A DNA stretch of 13,753 nt from Actinomycetota bacterium (GCA_005779345.1 SXJQ01000085.1:1-13753); one strand, 5' to 3'. Counted from the first letter of the stretch, positions 6,965 to 13,558 are shown. The notes: a model not told the origin generated them from the letters alone. A program made the numbers and translations.

Positions 6965-7007
6965 CTGGCGTCGTCGGGCGACCGCGGGCGCGCAGCGACG
7001 ACGCCGG
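6965..7007. repeat. Palindromic repeat, copy 4
   Basis: ctggcgtcgtc (6965-6975) and gacgacgccgg (6997-7007) pair with one mismatch around a 21-nt spacer. The core starts 72 bp after that of copy 3. It ends 17 bp before the thiolase stop codon, so it would lie in the 3' untranslated region of the acyl-CoA operon. Two long G runs (7011-7016 and 7018-7024) follow. The 190-bp gap 6835-7024 holds this copy, copy 3 and the dyad at 6842-6863, and no gene that I can see. Confidence 0.82.
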
Positions 7008-7024
7008 CATGGGGGGTGGGGGGG

Positions 7025-8158
7025 TCAGTGGCGGCGGAGGATGGTGACGCTGGCGTTGGCGCCGCGGCCGACCGTGTGCGCGAGGGCGACCCGCGCGCCC
7101 TCGACCTGGCGGCCTCCGGCCTCACCGCGCAGTTGGTGTACCAACTCGACCATCTGGCCCAGCGCGCTCGCACCGAGGGGTTCGCCCTTCGCGAGCAACC
7201 CGCCGCTCGGGTTCACCGGTCGCCGGCCGCCGAGGTGGTGCGCTCCGCTGGCGAGCAGGGCACCTTGGGCGCCGGGCGCGCACAGGCCGAGTTCCTCCCA
7301 GGCGAGTAGTTCGCGCGCCGCGTCGGTGTCCTGACATTCGGCGACATCGACGTCGTCGGGGCCGAGCCCGGCCTGCTCGTACGCCTGCTGGGCGGCGAGC
7401 GTCGACGGCGGCGTGATCGCGCTGTCGTCGATCCCGGCCATCGGGGTCGCCTCGCCGAGCACACTGCCGGGGAGGTGGCTTCGCAGACAAGCCGCGGCGA
7501 CCTCGATCGTGCCCGCGACGGCCGACTCGGCGCGCCGCACGACTACGGCCGCCGCACCCTCGTTCGGCGAGCAGAGCATCCACAGGTGCAGCGGTTCGCA
7601 GACGACGCGACTCGCGAGCACCTCCTCGGCGGTGACCGCCTTGCGAAACATCGCGTTGGGATTGTCGACGCCGTGCGCCCGATTCTTCACGACCACCGCG
7701 GCGAGATCGTCCTTGGTGACGCCGCGTTCGCGCATCAGGCGCTGCGCTCGCAGCGCGAAGTAGCTCGGCGTGGCGGCCAAGCCGGCCTGCTCGCGCCACG
7801 GCTCGAAGAAGCTCGACCGGATGATGCCCTTGGGCATCTTCTCGATCCCGAACACGAGCACGGTGTCGTATTGCCCGGCGCGGATCGCGCCCGCGGCGAG
7901 CTGCAATGCTGCTGCGCCGCTCGCGCATCCGGCCTCGACGTCGACGATCGGCATCCCGGTTCGCGCCAGCGCGCCGAGCACCTTGTGACCCGCGGCCACA
8001 CCGCTGTACGCGGTGCCGCAGAACGCGGCATCGATCCGCGGGTCGCCGGCCTCGACGAGCGCGGCGCGCACGGCGTCGACGCCCATTTGCGTGACCGTCT
8101 TGCCCTCGAATCGGCCGAACGGGTGGATGCCCACACCGGTCACGGCGGCGAGGCTCAT
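7025..8158 (-). CDS. SCP-x-like thiolase-family protein (thiolase or retro-aldolase, partner of DUF35)
   Basis: 377-residue thiolase-fold protein. VEAGCASGAAALQLA carries the nucleophilic cysteine at Cys78. Two further catalytic motifs are altered. The HDCF motif position reads AECQD (Glu274-Asp277), and GHP in the NPSGGLxxxGHPxGA motif reads GEP (Glu326). I recall similar acidic substitutions in a subgroup of actinobacterial SCP-x/lipid-transfer thiolases, so this looks like a lineage feature and not damage. The start overlaps the DUF35 stop by 4 nt (ATGA). In known systems such as Ltp2-ChsH2 of steroid catabolism or BbsAB, thiolase-fold and DUF35 proteins form one enzyme that cleaves a CoA thioester C-C bond. 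The same pairing is likely here; whether the reaction is thiolytic or retro-aldol cannot be decided from sequence. Confidence 0.9.
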   Translation of the reverse strand: MSLAAVTGVGIHPFGRFEGKTVTQMGVDAVRAALVEAGDPRIDAAFCGTAYSGVAAGHKVLGALARTGMPIVDVEAGCASGAAALQLAAGAIRAGQYDTVLVFGIEKMPKGIIRSSFFEPWREQAGLAATPSYFALRAQRLMRERGVTKDDLAAVVVKNRAHGVDNPNAMFRKAVTAEEVLASRVVCEPLHLWMLCSPNEGAAAVVVRRAESAVAGTIEVAAACLRSHLPGSVLGEATPMAGIDDSAITPPSTLAAQQAYEQAGLGPDDVDVAECQDTDAARELLAWEELGLCAPGAQGALLASGAHHLGGRRPVNPSGGLLAKGEPLGASALGQMVELVHQLRGEAGGRQVEGARVALAHTVGRGANASVTILRRH

Positions 8159-8592
8159 CGGTCGGCCATCTGCGGGTCCGTCATTCGCGCGTCGGGCTTC
8201 GCGAACGCCCAGCTGACGACGTCGCCGTCGTCGTCGGCACCGACGATCTCGACGACGAGGGTCATCGCGTCGCCGAACGTGAGCGCCGACGGATCGGCCT
8301 CGCTGAGGCGGGTGATGACACGCAGCCCCTGCCCGGCGAGTTCCACGACCCCGAATCCGTACGGAACCGGTCCGTCGTAGCCGGGCGGCGCGGTCGTCAC
8401 CGCGGTCCAGCCCCAGAGCGATCCGGTCGTCGACAACTCGACCCGTTCGATGTCGGTCGCGCCGGTGTAGGGGCAGCAGTCCTGGAGGGGGAAGTGGTAA
8501 CGCCCGCTCGACGCACAGTATCCGCCGACCAGAACGCAGGAACCGTCGCTGCGGACCTCGAACAACTCGGGTTGGATCGAACGCGCGACCAT
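8155..8592 (-). CDS. DUF35 zinc-ribbon/OB-fold protein (thiolase partner)
   Basis: 145-residue protein with the two-part DUF35 layout: an N-terminal rubredoxin-like ribbon, then an OB fold with PYGFGVVEL and GDAMTLVVEIV. Members bind acyl-CoA and serve as obligate partners of thiolase-fold enzymes or HMG-CoA synthase. The ribbon is degenerate. The first CxxC is C26-A-S-S29 and the second, normally CPxC, is C40-P-Y-T43, so only about half of the zinc ligands remain and metal binding is doubtful. The ATG at 8592 lies 4 nt after the CoA-transferase stop, and the stop overlaps the thiolase start, consistent with a fixed stoichiometry for a two-subunit enzyme. No Shine-Dalgarno is apparent, so coupling to upstream translation is likely. 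Confidence 0.88.
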   Translation of the reverse strand: MVARSIQPELFEVRSDGSCVLVGGYCASSGRYHFPLQDCCPYTGATDIERVELSTTGSLWGWTAVTTAPPGYDGPVPYGFGVVELAGQGLRVITRLSEADPSALTFGDAMTLVVEIVGADDDGDVVSWAFAKPDARMTDPQMADR

Positions 8593-8596
8593 GCCG

Positions 8597-9799
8597 CTAG
8601 ATCACACCGTCGGCGCGGAGCGCGTCCAACTCGACGTCGGAGAAGCCCAACCCGCGGAGTACCGAATCGGTGTGCTCGCCGAGTCGTGGCGCGCCGGTCG
8701 GTGCCTCGACGGCTTCGCCGACGAAACGCGGGTACGGCGCTTGTTGACGGATCGGACCGATGACGGGATCGTCGACGCTGACCAGATCGCCGCGCGCTGC
8801 GATGTGGGGGTCGGCGAAGATGTCGGCCGCCGTGTACGCGGTCGCCACGGGGACGTCGGCAGCGACACAACGTCGTTCGATCTCGTCGGCCGGCAAGGTG
8901 GCGGTCCATGCGGCGACGATCCCGTTGATCTCGTCGTTGCGTTCGGCGCGGTCCGCGAGCCGAGCGAAGCGCGCGTCGGTCGCCAGATCGTCTCGACCCA
9001 TCGCGGAGCACAGCCGGGCGAAGTTCACGTCGGAGCCGGCGACGATGCACACGTGCTTGCCGTCGCTGGTGGGGTAGTTGTCGAGCGGCGCGCTGTTCGC
9101 GAGCCGGTTGCCTTCGCGATTGCGGACGAGATCGAGCCGGTCGTAGCCGGCGAGCGTCCATTCCAGGATCCGCAGCACGCTCCCGTACAGCGCCGCGTCG
9201 ATGACCGCGCCCGTGCGATCGCGGGCGTCGCGCGCGTCACGCGCGTAGAGGGCTGCGACCGCGGCCTGCGCGGCGAACACCCCGGTCAGATAGTCGGAGA
9301 TCGTCACGCCGACGCGCACCGGCGGGCGGTCGGGATAGCCCGTGAGGTGCATCAGACCTCCGAAGCCGATCCCGACGCGGTCGAGTCCGGGGCGCTCGTG
9401 GTTCGGCCCGTCTTGTCCGAACATCGAGATGCGTACCCACACGAGGTGGTCGGCGAGCGCGCTCGGATCGACGTTCCAGCGTTCGAGCGTTCCGGGCCGA
9501 AAGTTCTCGACCACGATGTCGGCGGTCGCTGCGAGGCGTCGGAACACCGCCTGGCCCTCCGCGGTCCGCAGATCGAGGGTGACGCTCTTGCGACCGCGGC
9601 CCTCGACCGCCCAGAACAGCGAGTAGTCCACACCGTCGTCCGCGCGCACGAACGGTCCGATCTCGCGCATGAAGTCGCCGCTGCCGGGCTGTTCGATCTT
9701 GATGACCTCGGCGCCCTGCTCGCCGAGCAGGCCCGCGCAGAACGGCGCCGCGATGCGCGTCCCGAGGTCGATGACACGGATTCCGTCGAGTGGCTTCAC
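8597..9799 (-). CDS. CaiB/BaiF (class III) CoA-transferase
   Basis: 400-residue enzyme, the usual length for the family. It opens with LDGIRVIDLGTRIAAPFC and continues with EVIKIEQPGSGD, DIVVENFRPGTLERW and VGVTISDYLTG. The aspartate in ISD is Asp169, the position of the catalytic aspartate that forms the acyl-anhydride intermediate in formyl-CoA transferase. The enzyme moves CoA between two acids, which in this cluster would activate the substrate (or a product acid) as a CoA thioester. The start is GTG at 9799, supported by a GAGGTGGG site 3-10 nt upstream. It lies 27 nt after the crotonase gene and 4 nt before DUF35. Donor and acceptor acids cannot be read from the sequence; an alpha-methylacyl-CoA racemase role is less likely but belongs to the same superfamily. 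Confidence 0.93.
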   Translation of the reverse strand: MKPLDGIRVIDLGTRIAAPFCAGLLGEQGAEVIKIEQPGSGDFMREIGPFVRADDGVDYSLFWAVEGRGRKSVTLDLRTAEGQAVFRRLAATADIVVENFRPGTLERWNVDPSALADHLVWVRISMFGQDGPNHERPGLDRVGIGFGGLMHLTGYPDRPPVRVGVTISDYLTGVFAAQAAVAALYARDARDARDRTGAVIDAALYGSVLRILEWTLAGYDRLDLVRNREGNRLANSAPLDNYPTSDGKHVCIVAGSDVNFARLCSAMGRDDLATDARFARLADRAERNDEINGIVAAWTATLPADEIERRCVAADVPVATAYTAADIFADPHIAARGDLVSVDDPVIGPIRQQAPYPRFVGEAVEAPTGAPRLGEHTDSVLRGLGFSDVELDALRADGVI

Positions 9800-9802
9800 G
9801 CG

Positions 9803-9810
9803 CCCACCTC
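9803..9810 (-). promoter_or_regulatory. Shine-Dalgarno site of the CoA-transferase gene
   Basis: GAGGTGGG on the minus strand ends 3 nt before the GTG start at 9799, with the GAGG core 7 nt upstream. It supports the GTG start for this gene. Confidence 0.55.
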
Positions 9811-9826
9811 GCGCCGCTTCACGACG

Positions 9827-10648
9827 TCAGGACCCGGCCTGCTCGCGTTTGACGGCGTCCATCCCGCCGGCCCGCCGGTCGTCGAGTCGATCGAGCGCGG
9901 TCGGGGTGTTGCTCACGAACTGGTGGATCATGAAGTGGTACCGCCAACTCTCGCGTTGACCCTGCGTGTCGAGCATGTGGTTCACCGACGCCTTGATGGC
10001 CTCGGCCGTGACCGGGGGTACGAGCGCCACCGACTCGGCCATCGCGCGAGCCTGCGCGGCCAACTCCGCGCGCGGAACGACGCGGTTGACGAGCCCGAGC
10101 CGTTCGGCTTCGGCTGCGTCGAGCTTCGTGGCGCACAGCAAGAACTCCTTTGCCTTGCGGGGCCCGAGCTCCCAGGGTTCGACGAGCAACTCGACGCCGA
10201 CGCCGCTCATGCGCGCGACCGGGTTCGAGAACACCGCATCGTCGGCCGCGACGATCAGGTCGCACACGCAGGCGAGCATGAGGCCACCCGCGGCACAGGT
10301 GCCCTGCACCGCGGCGATCGTCGGCTTGCGGAAGTCGCGGATGCGCACGAGCCGGTCCCAGTACATGACCTGCTCGTGGCGCAGCTTGCCCTCGGGAGTC
10401 GCGCGCTGCGCGGCCCAGAACGAGTCGCCGGCGAGGATCTCCTTGAGGTCGTGCCCGGCGGAGAAGTGGTCGCCGTCGGCGGCGAGCACGACGACCCGGA
10501 CCGCATCGTCGGCGTCGGCGAGGTCGAACGCGGCGTCGAGTTCGTCGATCAGCTCGGAGCTCTGGGCGTTGCGGGCTTCGGGGCGAGCCAGCGTGATCGT
10601 CGCGATCGGGCCGTCGGCGGCGTACCGGATCGTCACGAACGGGGTCAC
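9827..10648 (-). CDS. Enoyl-CoA hydratase/isomerase (crotonase) superfamily protein
   Basis: 273-residue crotonase-fold protein. Characteristic segments are ITLARPEARNAQS, FSAGHDLKEI (oxyanion-hole strand), AAVQGTCAAGGLMLA and CDLIVAADDAVFSNPVARM, followed by the C-terminal helical part. In classical enoyl-CoA hydratase two glutamates 20 residues apart (rat Glu144 and Glu164) catalyse water addition. Here the equivalent residues are Met124 and Val144, also 20 apart, so the standard hydration mechanism is unlikely. An isomerase, hydrolase, lyase or ring-cleaving activity, as seen in other crotonases, is more plausible. The start codon is GTG at 10648, without a clear Shine-Dalgarno. It is separated from the MDMPI-type gene by 77 nt, which contain a possible promoter, so it may be the first gene of a sub-operon with the CoA-transferase, DUF35 and thiolase. 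Confidence 0.92.
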   Translation of the reverse strand: MTPFVTIRYAADGPIATITLARPEARNAQSSELIDELDAAFDLADADDAVRVVVLAADGDHFSAGHDLKEILAGDSFWAAQRATPEGKLRHEQVMYWDRLVRIRDFRKPTIAAVQGTCAAGGLMLACVCDLIVAADDAVFSNPVARMSGVGVELLVEPWELGPRKAKEFLLCATKLDAAEAERLGLVNRVVPRAELAAQARAMAESVALVPPVTAEAIKASVNHMLDTQGQRESWRYHFMIHQFVSNTPTALDRLDDRRAGGMDAVKREQAGS

Positions 10649-10656
10649 GGGTGCGA

Positions 10657-10662
10657 AATGTA
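10657..10662 (-). promoter_or_regulatory. Possible -10 element upstream of the crotonase gene
   Basis: TACATT on the minus strand lies 8 nt before the GTG start at 10648, in the widest gap (77 nt) of the acyl-CoA cluster, and no Shine-Dalgarno is visible. Its spacing would place transcription initiation at or very near the start codon. No -35 box is evident. Confidence 0.25.
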
Positions 10663-10725
10663 GCCCCGGCCCGCGCGGACCACGTGCGACGGGAACGTTC
10701 GGTGGCGTTCGTGGGTGACCACGGT

Positions 10726-11544
10726 TCAGACGACGATCGCCCGTGCTGCGGCCACGGCGACCAGCGCGGTCGCGGGACGGGTCGCGAGGCGCGCCCGCGG
10801 TGCGGTCCAGGTGCGTACCGCCTCGAGCGCATCGAGGTGGACGATCTCATCGGCGTCACCCTGCTCGCCGCCGACGAACGCCCAGCCGTCGGTCGACCGG
10901 GCAAGGTGCCATTCGCGTTCGACCGCACCATGGATCTCGACGCGCACCGACGCGGGCCGCGGCCCGCCGAGGCGATCCAACGCAGGAGGCAGGCACCAGC
11001 GGAATGTGTCGATGACCGGAGCGAGGTGTACGGCATCGTCGAGCGGAGGAACGCCGAGGGCGAGACGAACCTGACGGCCGTGCACCCAGTGCTCGGTGTA
11101 TTCACGCGCCGTTCCGAACCATCGCGGTGCGGTGGGTTCCACCCCTGCCCACGAGACCCCGAAGGTGGGTTGCATCGGATCGGCCGAAGCGAGTGTCGCG
11201 ACGACCGCAGTCCCCGAGGCGGCGAGGAGTGCGGTGAGGACGCGTCCCGACCAACCCGGAACCGCGTCGACGAAACGGCGGTTCACCGCGTCGAGATGTG
11301 CGGCGAGTTCGTCGGCAGGGCCGGTGAACCACGCTGCGGTGTGATGGTCGCGCACGGCCGAGACGACGCGAAGGTCGGTATCGACCATGTGAGCGACGAG
11401 GCCGCGCACGTCCCAGGCGGCACAGGCCGTGGGTCGGCTCCAATCGTCGTCGGAACACGACCGCAGCGTCTCGACCAGCGACTCGCGTTCGGATCGCATC
11501 GCCGCGAGCACGTCGAGGGGTGGGGTCTCCCAGATCGCATGCAC
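10726..11544 (-). CDS. Maleylpyruvate isomerase-family mycothiol-dependent enzyme (MDMPI/DinB-like)
   Basis: 272-residue protein with the MDMPI N-terminal four-helix (DinB-like) domain. WDVRGLVAHMV supplies His52, and EYTEHWVHGRQVRLALG supplies Glu151 and His155. Together these fit the divalent-metal site that activates mycothiol in this family. The C-terminal part (VRVEIHGA and following) fits the second MDMPI domain. Such enzymes carry out thiol-dependent isomerisation, transfer or detoxification, but substrates are unknown for most members. The start is GTG at 11544, 4 nt after the acyl-CoA dehydrogenase stop, so it is co-transcribed with that gene. Its position inside an acyl-CoA cluster suggests conjugation or isomerisation of a reactive pathway intermediate; that role is inference. 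Mycothiol use itself points to an actinobacterial host. Confidence 0.87.
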   Translation of the reverse strand: MHAIWETPPLDVLAAMRSERESLVETLRSCSDDDWSRPTACAAWDVRGLVAHMVDTDLRVVSAVRDHHTAAWFTGPADELAAHLDAVNRRFVDAVPGWSGRVLTALLAASGTAVVATLASADPMQPTFGVSWAGVEPTAPRWFGTAREYTEHWVHGRQVRLALGVPPLDDAVHLAPVIDTFRWCLPPALDRLGGPRPASVRVEIHGAVEREWHLARSTDGWAFVGGEQGDADEIVHLDALEAVRTWTAPRARLATRPATALVAVAAARAIVV

Positions 11545-11548
11545 GATG

Positions 11549-12721
11549 TCAGCGCGGGAGTCCGAGGGTGCGTTCGGCGATCACGTTGCGTTGGATCTCG
11601 TTCGTCCCCGCCCAGATCGAGCTCGCCTGGTAGTAGAGCCAACTGCGTTGCCACGCGCCGTCGCCGGGATTGTCGTCGGCGCCGCGCCACAGCGGGGCGT
11701 GTTCGGCGAGCACGTCCATCACCGTGTCGTGGAGCCGTTTGCTCATCTCGCTCCACCACAGCTTGTTGATACTGCCGACCGGTCCGGGCTCGGTGCCCTT
11801 GGCAGTGCGCGAGATCGAGCGCCAATTGTGCAGCCGGAACAGCTGGATCTCCACGAACGCCTCGGCGAGACGGGGACCGAGACGCGGGTCGTCGAGTGCG
11901 CCCGATTCACTCGCCAGCTTCCACAGCTCGTCGACGAGCTGCGCGTGGATCACGAGCTGGCGCGGGTTGACACCGCGTTCGTGGGTGAGCGTGCTGTTCG
12001 CGATCCGCCACCCCTCGTCGACCGCACCGACGACGCGGTCGTCGGGGACGAACACGTCGGTGAAGAACACCTCGTTGAACTCGCGTTCGTCGGTGATCTG
12101 GCGCAGCGGCCGGACCTCGACGCCCGGCGCGCGCATGTCGACGACGAAATAGGTGATGCCGATCTGCGGCTTCACGTCGAGGTTCGTGCGCGCGAGGCAG
12201 GCGCCCCAATCCGCGAACTGCGCGTAGCTCGTCCAGACCTTCTGACCGTTGATGAGCCAACCGCCCTCGACGCGCGTGGCGCGGGTGCGCAGCGACGCGA
12301 GGTCGCTGCCCGCCTCGGGTTCGGAGAAGAGCTGACACCAGATCTCCTCGGCGGCGAGGATCTTGGGGAGGAACCGCGTTCGTTGTTCGGCGGTCCCGTG
12401 CGCGAGCACTGTCGGACCGAGCAGGTTCACGCCGATCCGACCGACGAGTTCGGGCGCTCGCGCTCGGGCCAGCTCCTCGGTGACGATGTAGTGCTCGACC
12501 GGGCCACCGCCGCGCCCGCCGTACTCGACCGGCCAGGCGACGCCGACCCACCGACCGGTCGCGAGCTTCGCCTGCCAGTCGCGGCCGAACGCGACTTCCT
12601 CGGCGAGGTCGTCGAAACGCGGTGGTAGCCCCTGGCCGTACTCCCACGGGAGGAACCTCTGCAGCCACTCGCGACATTCGTCGCGGAGTTCTTGCTCGGT
12701 CGGAGTCGGCGTGAGGTCCAT
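11549..12721 (-). CDS. Acyl-CoA dehydrogenase (FadE type)
   Basis: 390-residue flavoenzyme that introduces a double bond into an acyl-CoA using FAD. Landmarks are WCQLFSEPEAGSDLASL and VWTSYAQFADWG around the flavin site, and SIWAGTNEIQRNVIAERTLGLPR at the C-terminus. The residue aligned with the MCAD catalytic Glu376 (motif EGT) is Ala371. A glutamate at Glu248, in LTHERGVNP, lies where long-chain acyl-CoA dehydrogenase carries its base. The enzyme is therefore probably active with the base on the other helix, which hints at a branched or bulky substrate. I place the start at ATG 12721 (MDLTPTPTEQEL), the usual N-terminus of this subgroup; a GTG at 12733 would add four residues. The gene follows the 2-oxoglutarate enzyme by a short gap. 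Confidence 0.93.
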   Translation of the reverse strand: MDLTPTPTEQELRDECREWLQRFLPWEYGQGLPPRFDDLAEEVAFGRDWQAKLATGRWVGVAWPVEYGGRGGGPVEHYIVTEELARARAPELVGRIGVNLLGPTVLAHGTAEQRTRFLPKILAAEEIWCQLFSEPEAGSDLASLRTRATRVEGGWLINGQKVWTSYAQFADWGACLARTNLDVKPQIGITYFVVDMRAPGVEVRPLRQITDEREFNEVFFTDVFVPDDRVVGAVDEGWRIANSTLTHERGVNPRQLVIHAQLVDELWKLASESGALDDPRLGPRLAEAFVEIQLFRLHNWRSISRTAKGTEPGPVGSINKLWWSEMSKRLHDTVMDVLAEHAPLWRGADDNPGDGAWQRSWLYYQASSIWAGTNEIQRNVIAERTLGLPR

Positions 12722-12755
12722 CCGACGCGTCACTCTACGCAGCGTGCCTGCCGGG

Positions 12756-13547
12756 TCAGCGGGCGCGGCCGTAACGGATCTCGCGCAGCAACGTGCTCGA
12801 ACAGGTGCCCGGCGCTCGGTCGTACCCGAAGAGGCCGACGAGGCGCGGGGTAGCGCCGACGATCGGAGTGACCCGGTGGATCGAGTGTCGTCCCTCGAAG
12901 AGCATCAGGGTCCCCGGTGTCATCGGGACCGTGACCGCGCTCGGAAACTCGCCCGCGAGCAGTGCGGCGATGTCGTCGTAGCGTTCGTCGTCGGCAGTTC
13001 GGATCATCGGCGCGTACTCGAACTCGCCGCCCGCGTCGCTCGACTGGATCGCGAGCGAGACGACGAAGTCGGTCTGGTCGAAATGCCAGAACAGTTCGTC
13101 GCCGGCGCGCATGACCGCGAGATTGAGCCCGCCGAGCGGATCGTCGTAGCGGTACACGGTGAAGCCGAGCGCGTCGGTGAGGAACGCGAGCAGTGGGTCC
13201 CACTCGTAGATCGCGCGGAGGATCGAGTCGTCGGGGAAGCGGTCGTACGCGACCGCGTCGAGTGCGGTGTGGCCCCACGCGACGCGCGGGTGGCCCGCGG
13301 GCCAGTGGTCGGCGGGGAGTTCGAGGTAGGGCGTCCCCGACACGTCGGAGTGATGACCGAGCGGCGCGACCGCACGCGACTCCGTTCTGAGTGCGCCGAT
13401 CGCGGATTCGGTGACGAATCCGGGGAGGATCGAAACGCCGTTCTGGTCGAGTTCTGAGCGAATCCGGGCGCACCATGCCGCGTACTCGCGCGACGCGGGT
13501 CGGTCGAGCGGATACCGGTCGAGATCGATCGCGGTGGTGGCGAGCAC
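12756..13547 (-). CDS. HalD/BesD-like Fe(II)/2-oxoglutarate-dependent enzyme (probable hydroxylase)
   Basis: 263-residue cupin-fold oxygenase. The FWHFDQTDF segment supplies His155 and Asp157, HSIHRVTP supplies His224, and TPRLVG supplies Arg235 for binding 2-oxoglutarate. Together these make a complete HxD...H...R active site. GGEFEYAPMIR and the overall order match the family that includes the amino-acid halogenases HalD and BesD. Halogenases replace the Asp with Gly to make room for chloride; here the Asp is kept, so hydroxylation or another oxidative reaction on a free amino acid or similar small substrate is more likely. The gene starts 11 nt after the citrate synthase stop, so it may be transcribed with it, which is an unusual pairing. 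A physical link between citrate/2-oxoglutarate supply and this enzyme is suggestive but unproven. Confidence 0.85.
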   Translation of the reverse strand: MLATTAIDLDRYPLDRPASREYAAWCARIRSELDQNGVSILPGFVTESAIGALRTESRAVAPLGHHSDVSGTPYLELPADHWPAGHPRVAWGHTALDAVAYDRFPDDSILRAIYEWDPLLAFLTDALGFTVYRYDDPLGGLNLAVMRAGDELFWHFDQTDFVVSLAIQSSDAGGEFEYAPMIRTADDERYDDIAALLAGEFPSAVTVPMTPGTLMLFEGRHSIHRVTPIVGATPRLVGLFGYDRAPGTCSSTLLREIRYGRAR

Positions 13548-13558
13548 GGTGGGAACGA

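Noticed and set aside
5623..7024. CRISPR array or integron attC sites
   Set aside because: There are only four palindromes in two pairs separated by a gene, with no regular spacer array and no cas genes. They lack integron core-site features and no integrase is present.
5695..7047. Plus-strand frame with recurring TGVV...DDAG peptides, as if a repeat protein
   Set aside because: The peptides are translations of the palindromic DNA repeats and read similarly on both strands. The rest of the frame is antisense to the DUF559 gene.
7025..8158. Thiolase as a decayed pseudogene
   Set aside because: The frame is intact and full length, the cysteine nucleophile and fold motifs are kept, and it is tightly coupled to the DUF35 partner. 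The acidic substitutions look like a subgroup trait.
8591..10663. Long plus-strand open frame of about 690 codons
   Set aside because: It lies antisense to the DUF35, CoA-transferase and crotonase genes, whose family motifs are clear. Its translation is Arg/Val/Glu-rich without any recognisable domain. Long antisense frames are expected at this GC content.
12756..13547. Chlorinating halogenase
   Set aside because: Halogenases of this family have Gly or Ala in place of the metal-binding Asp. Here Asp157 is present in HFD, so hydroxylation is the better prediction.
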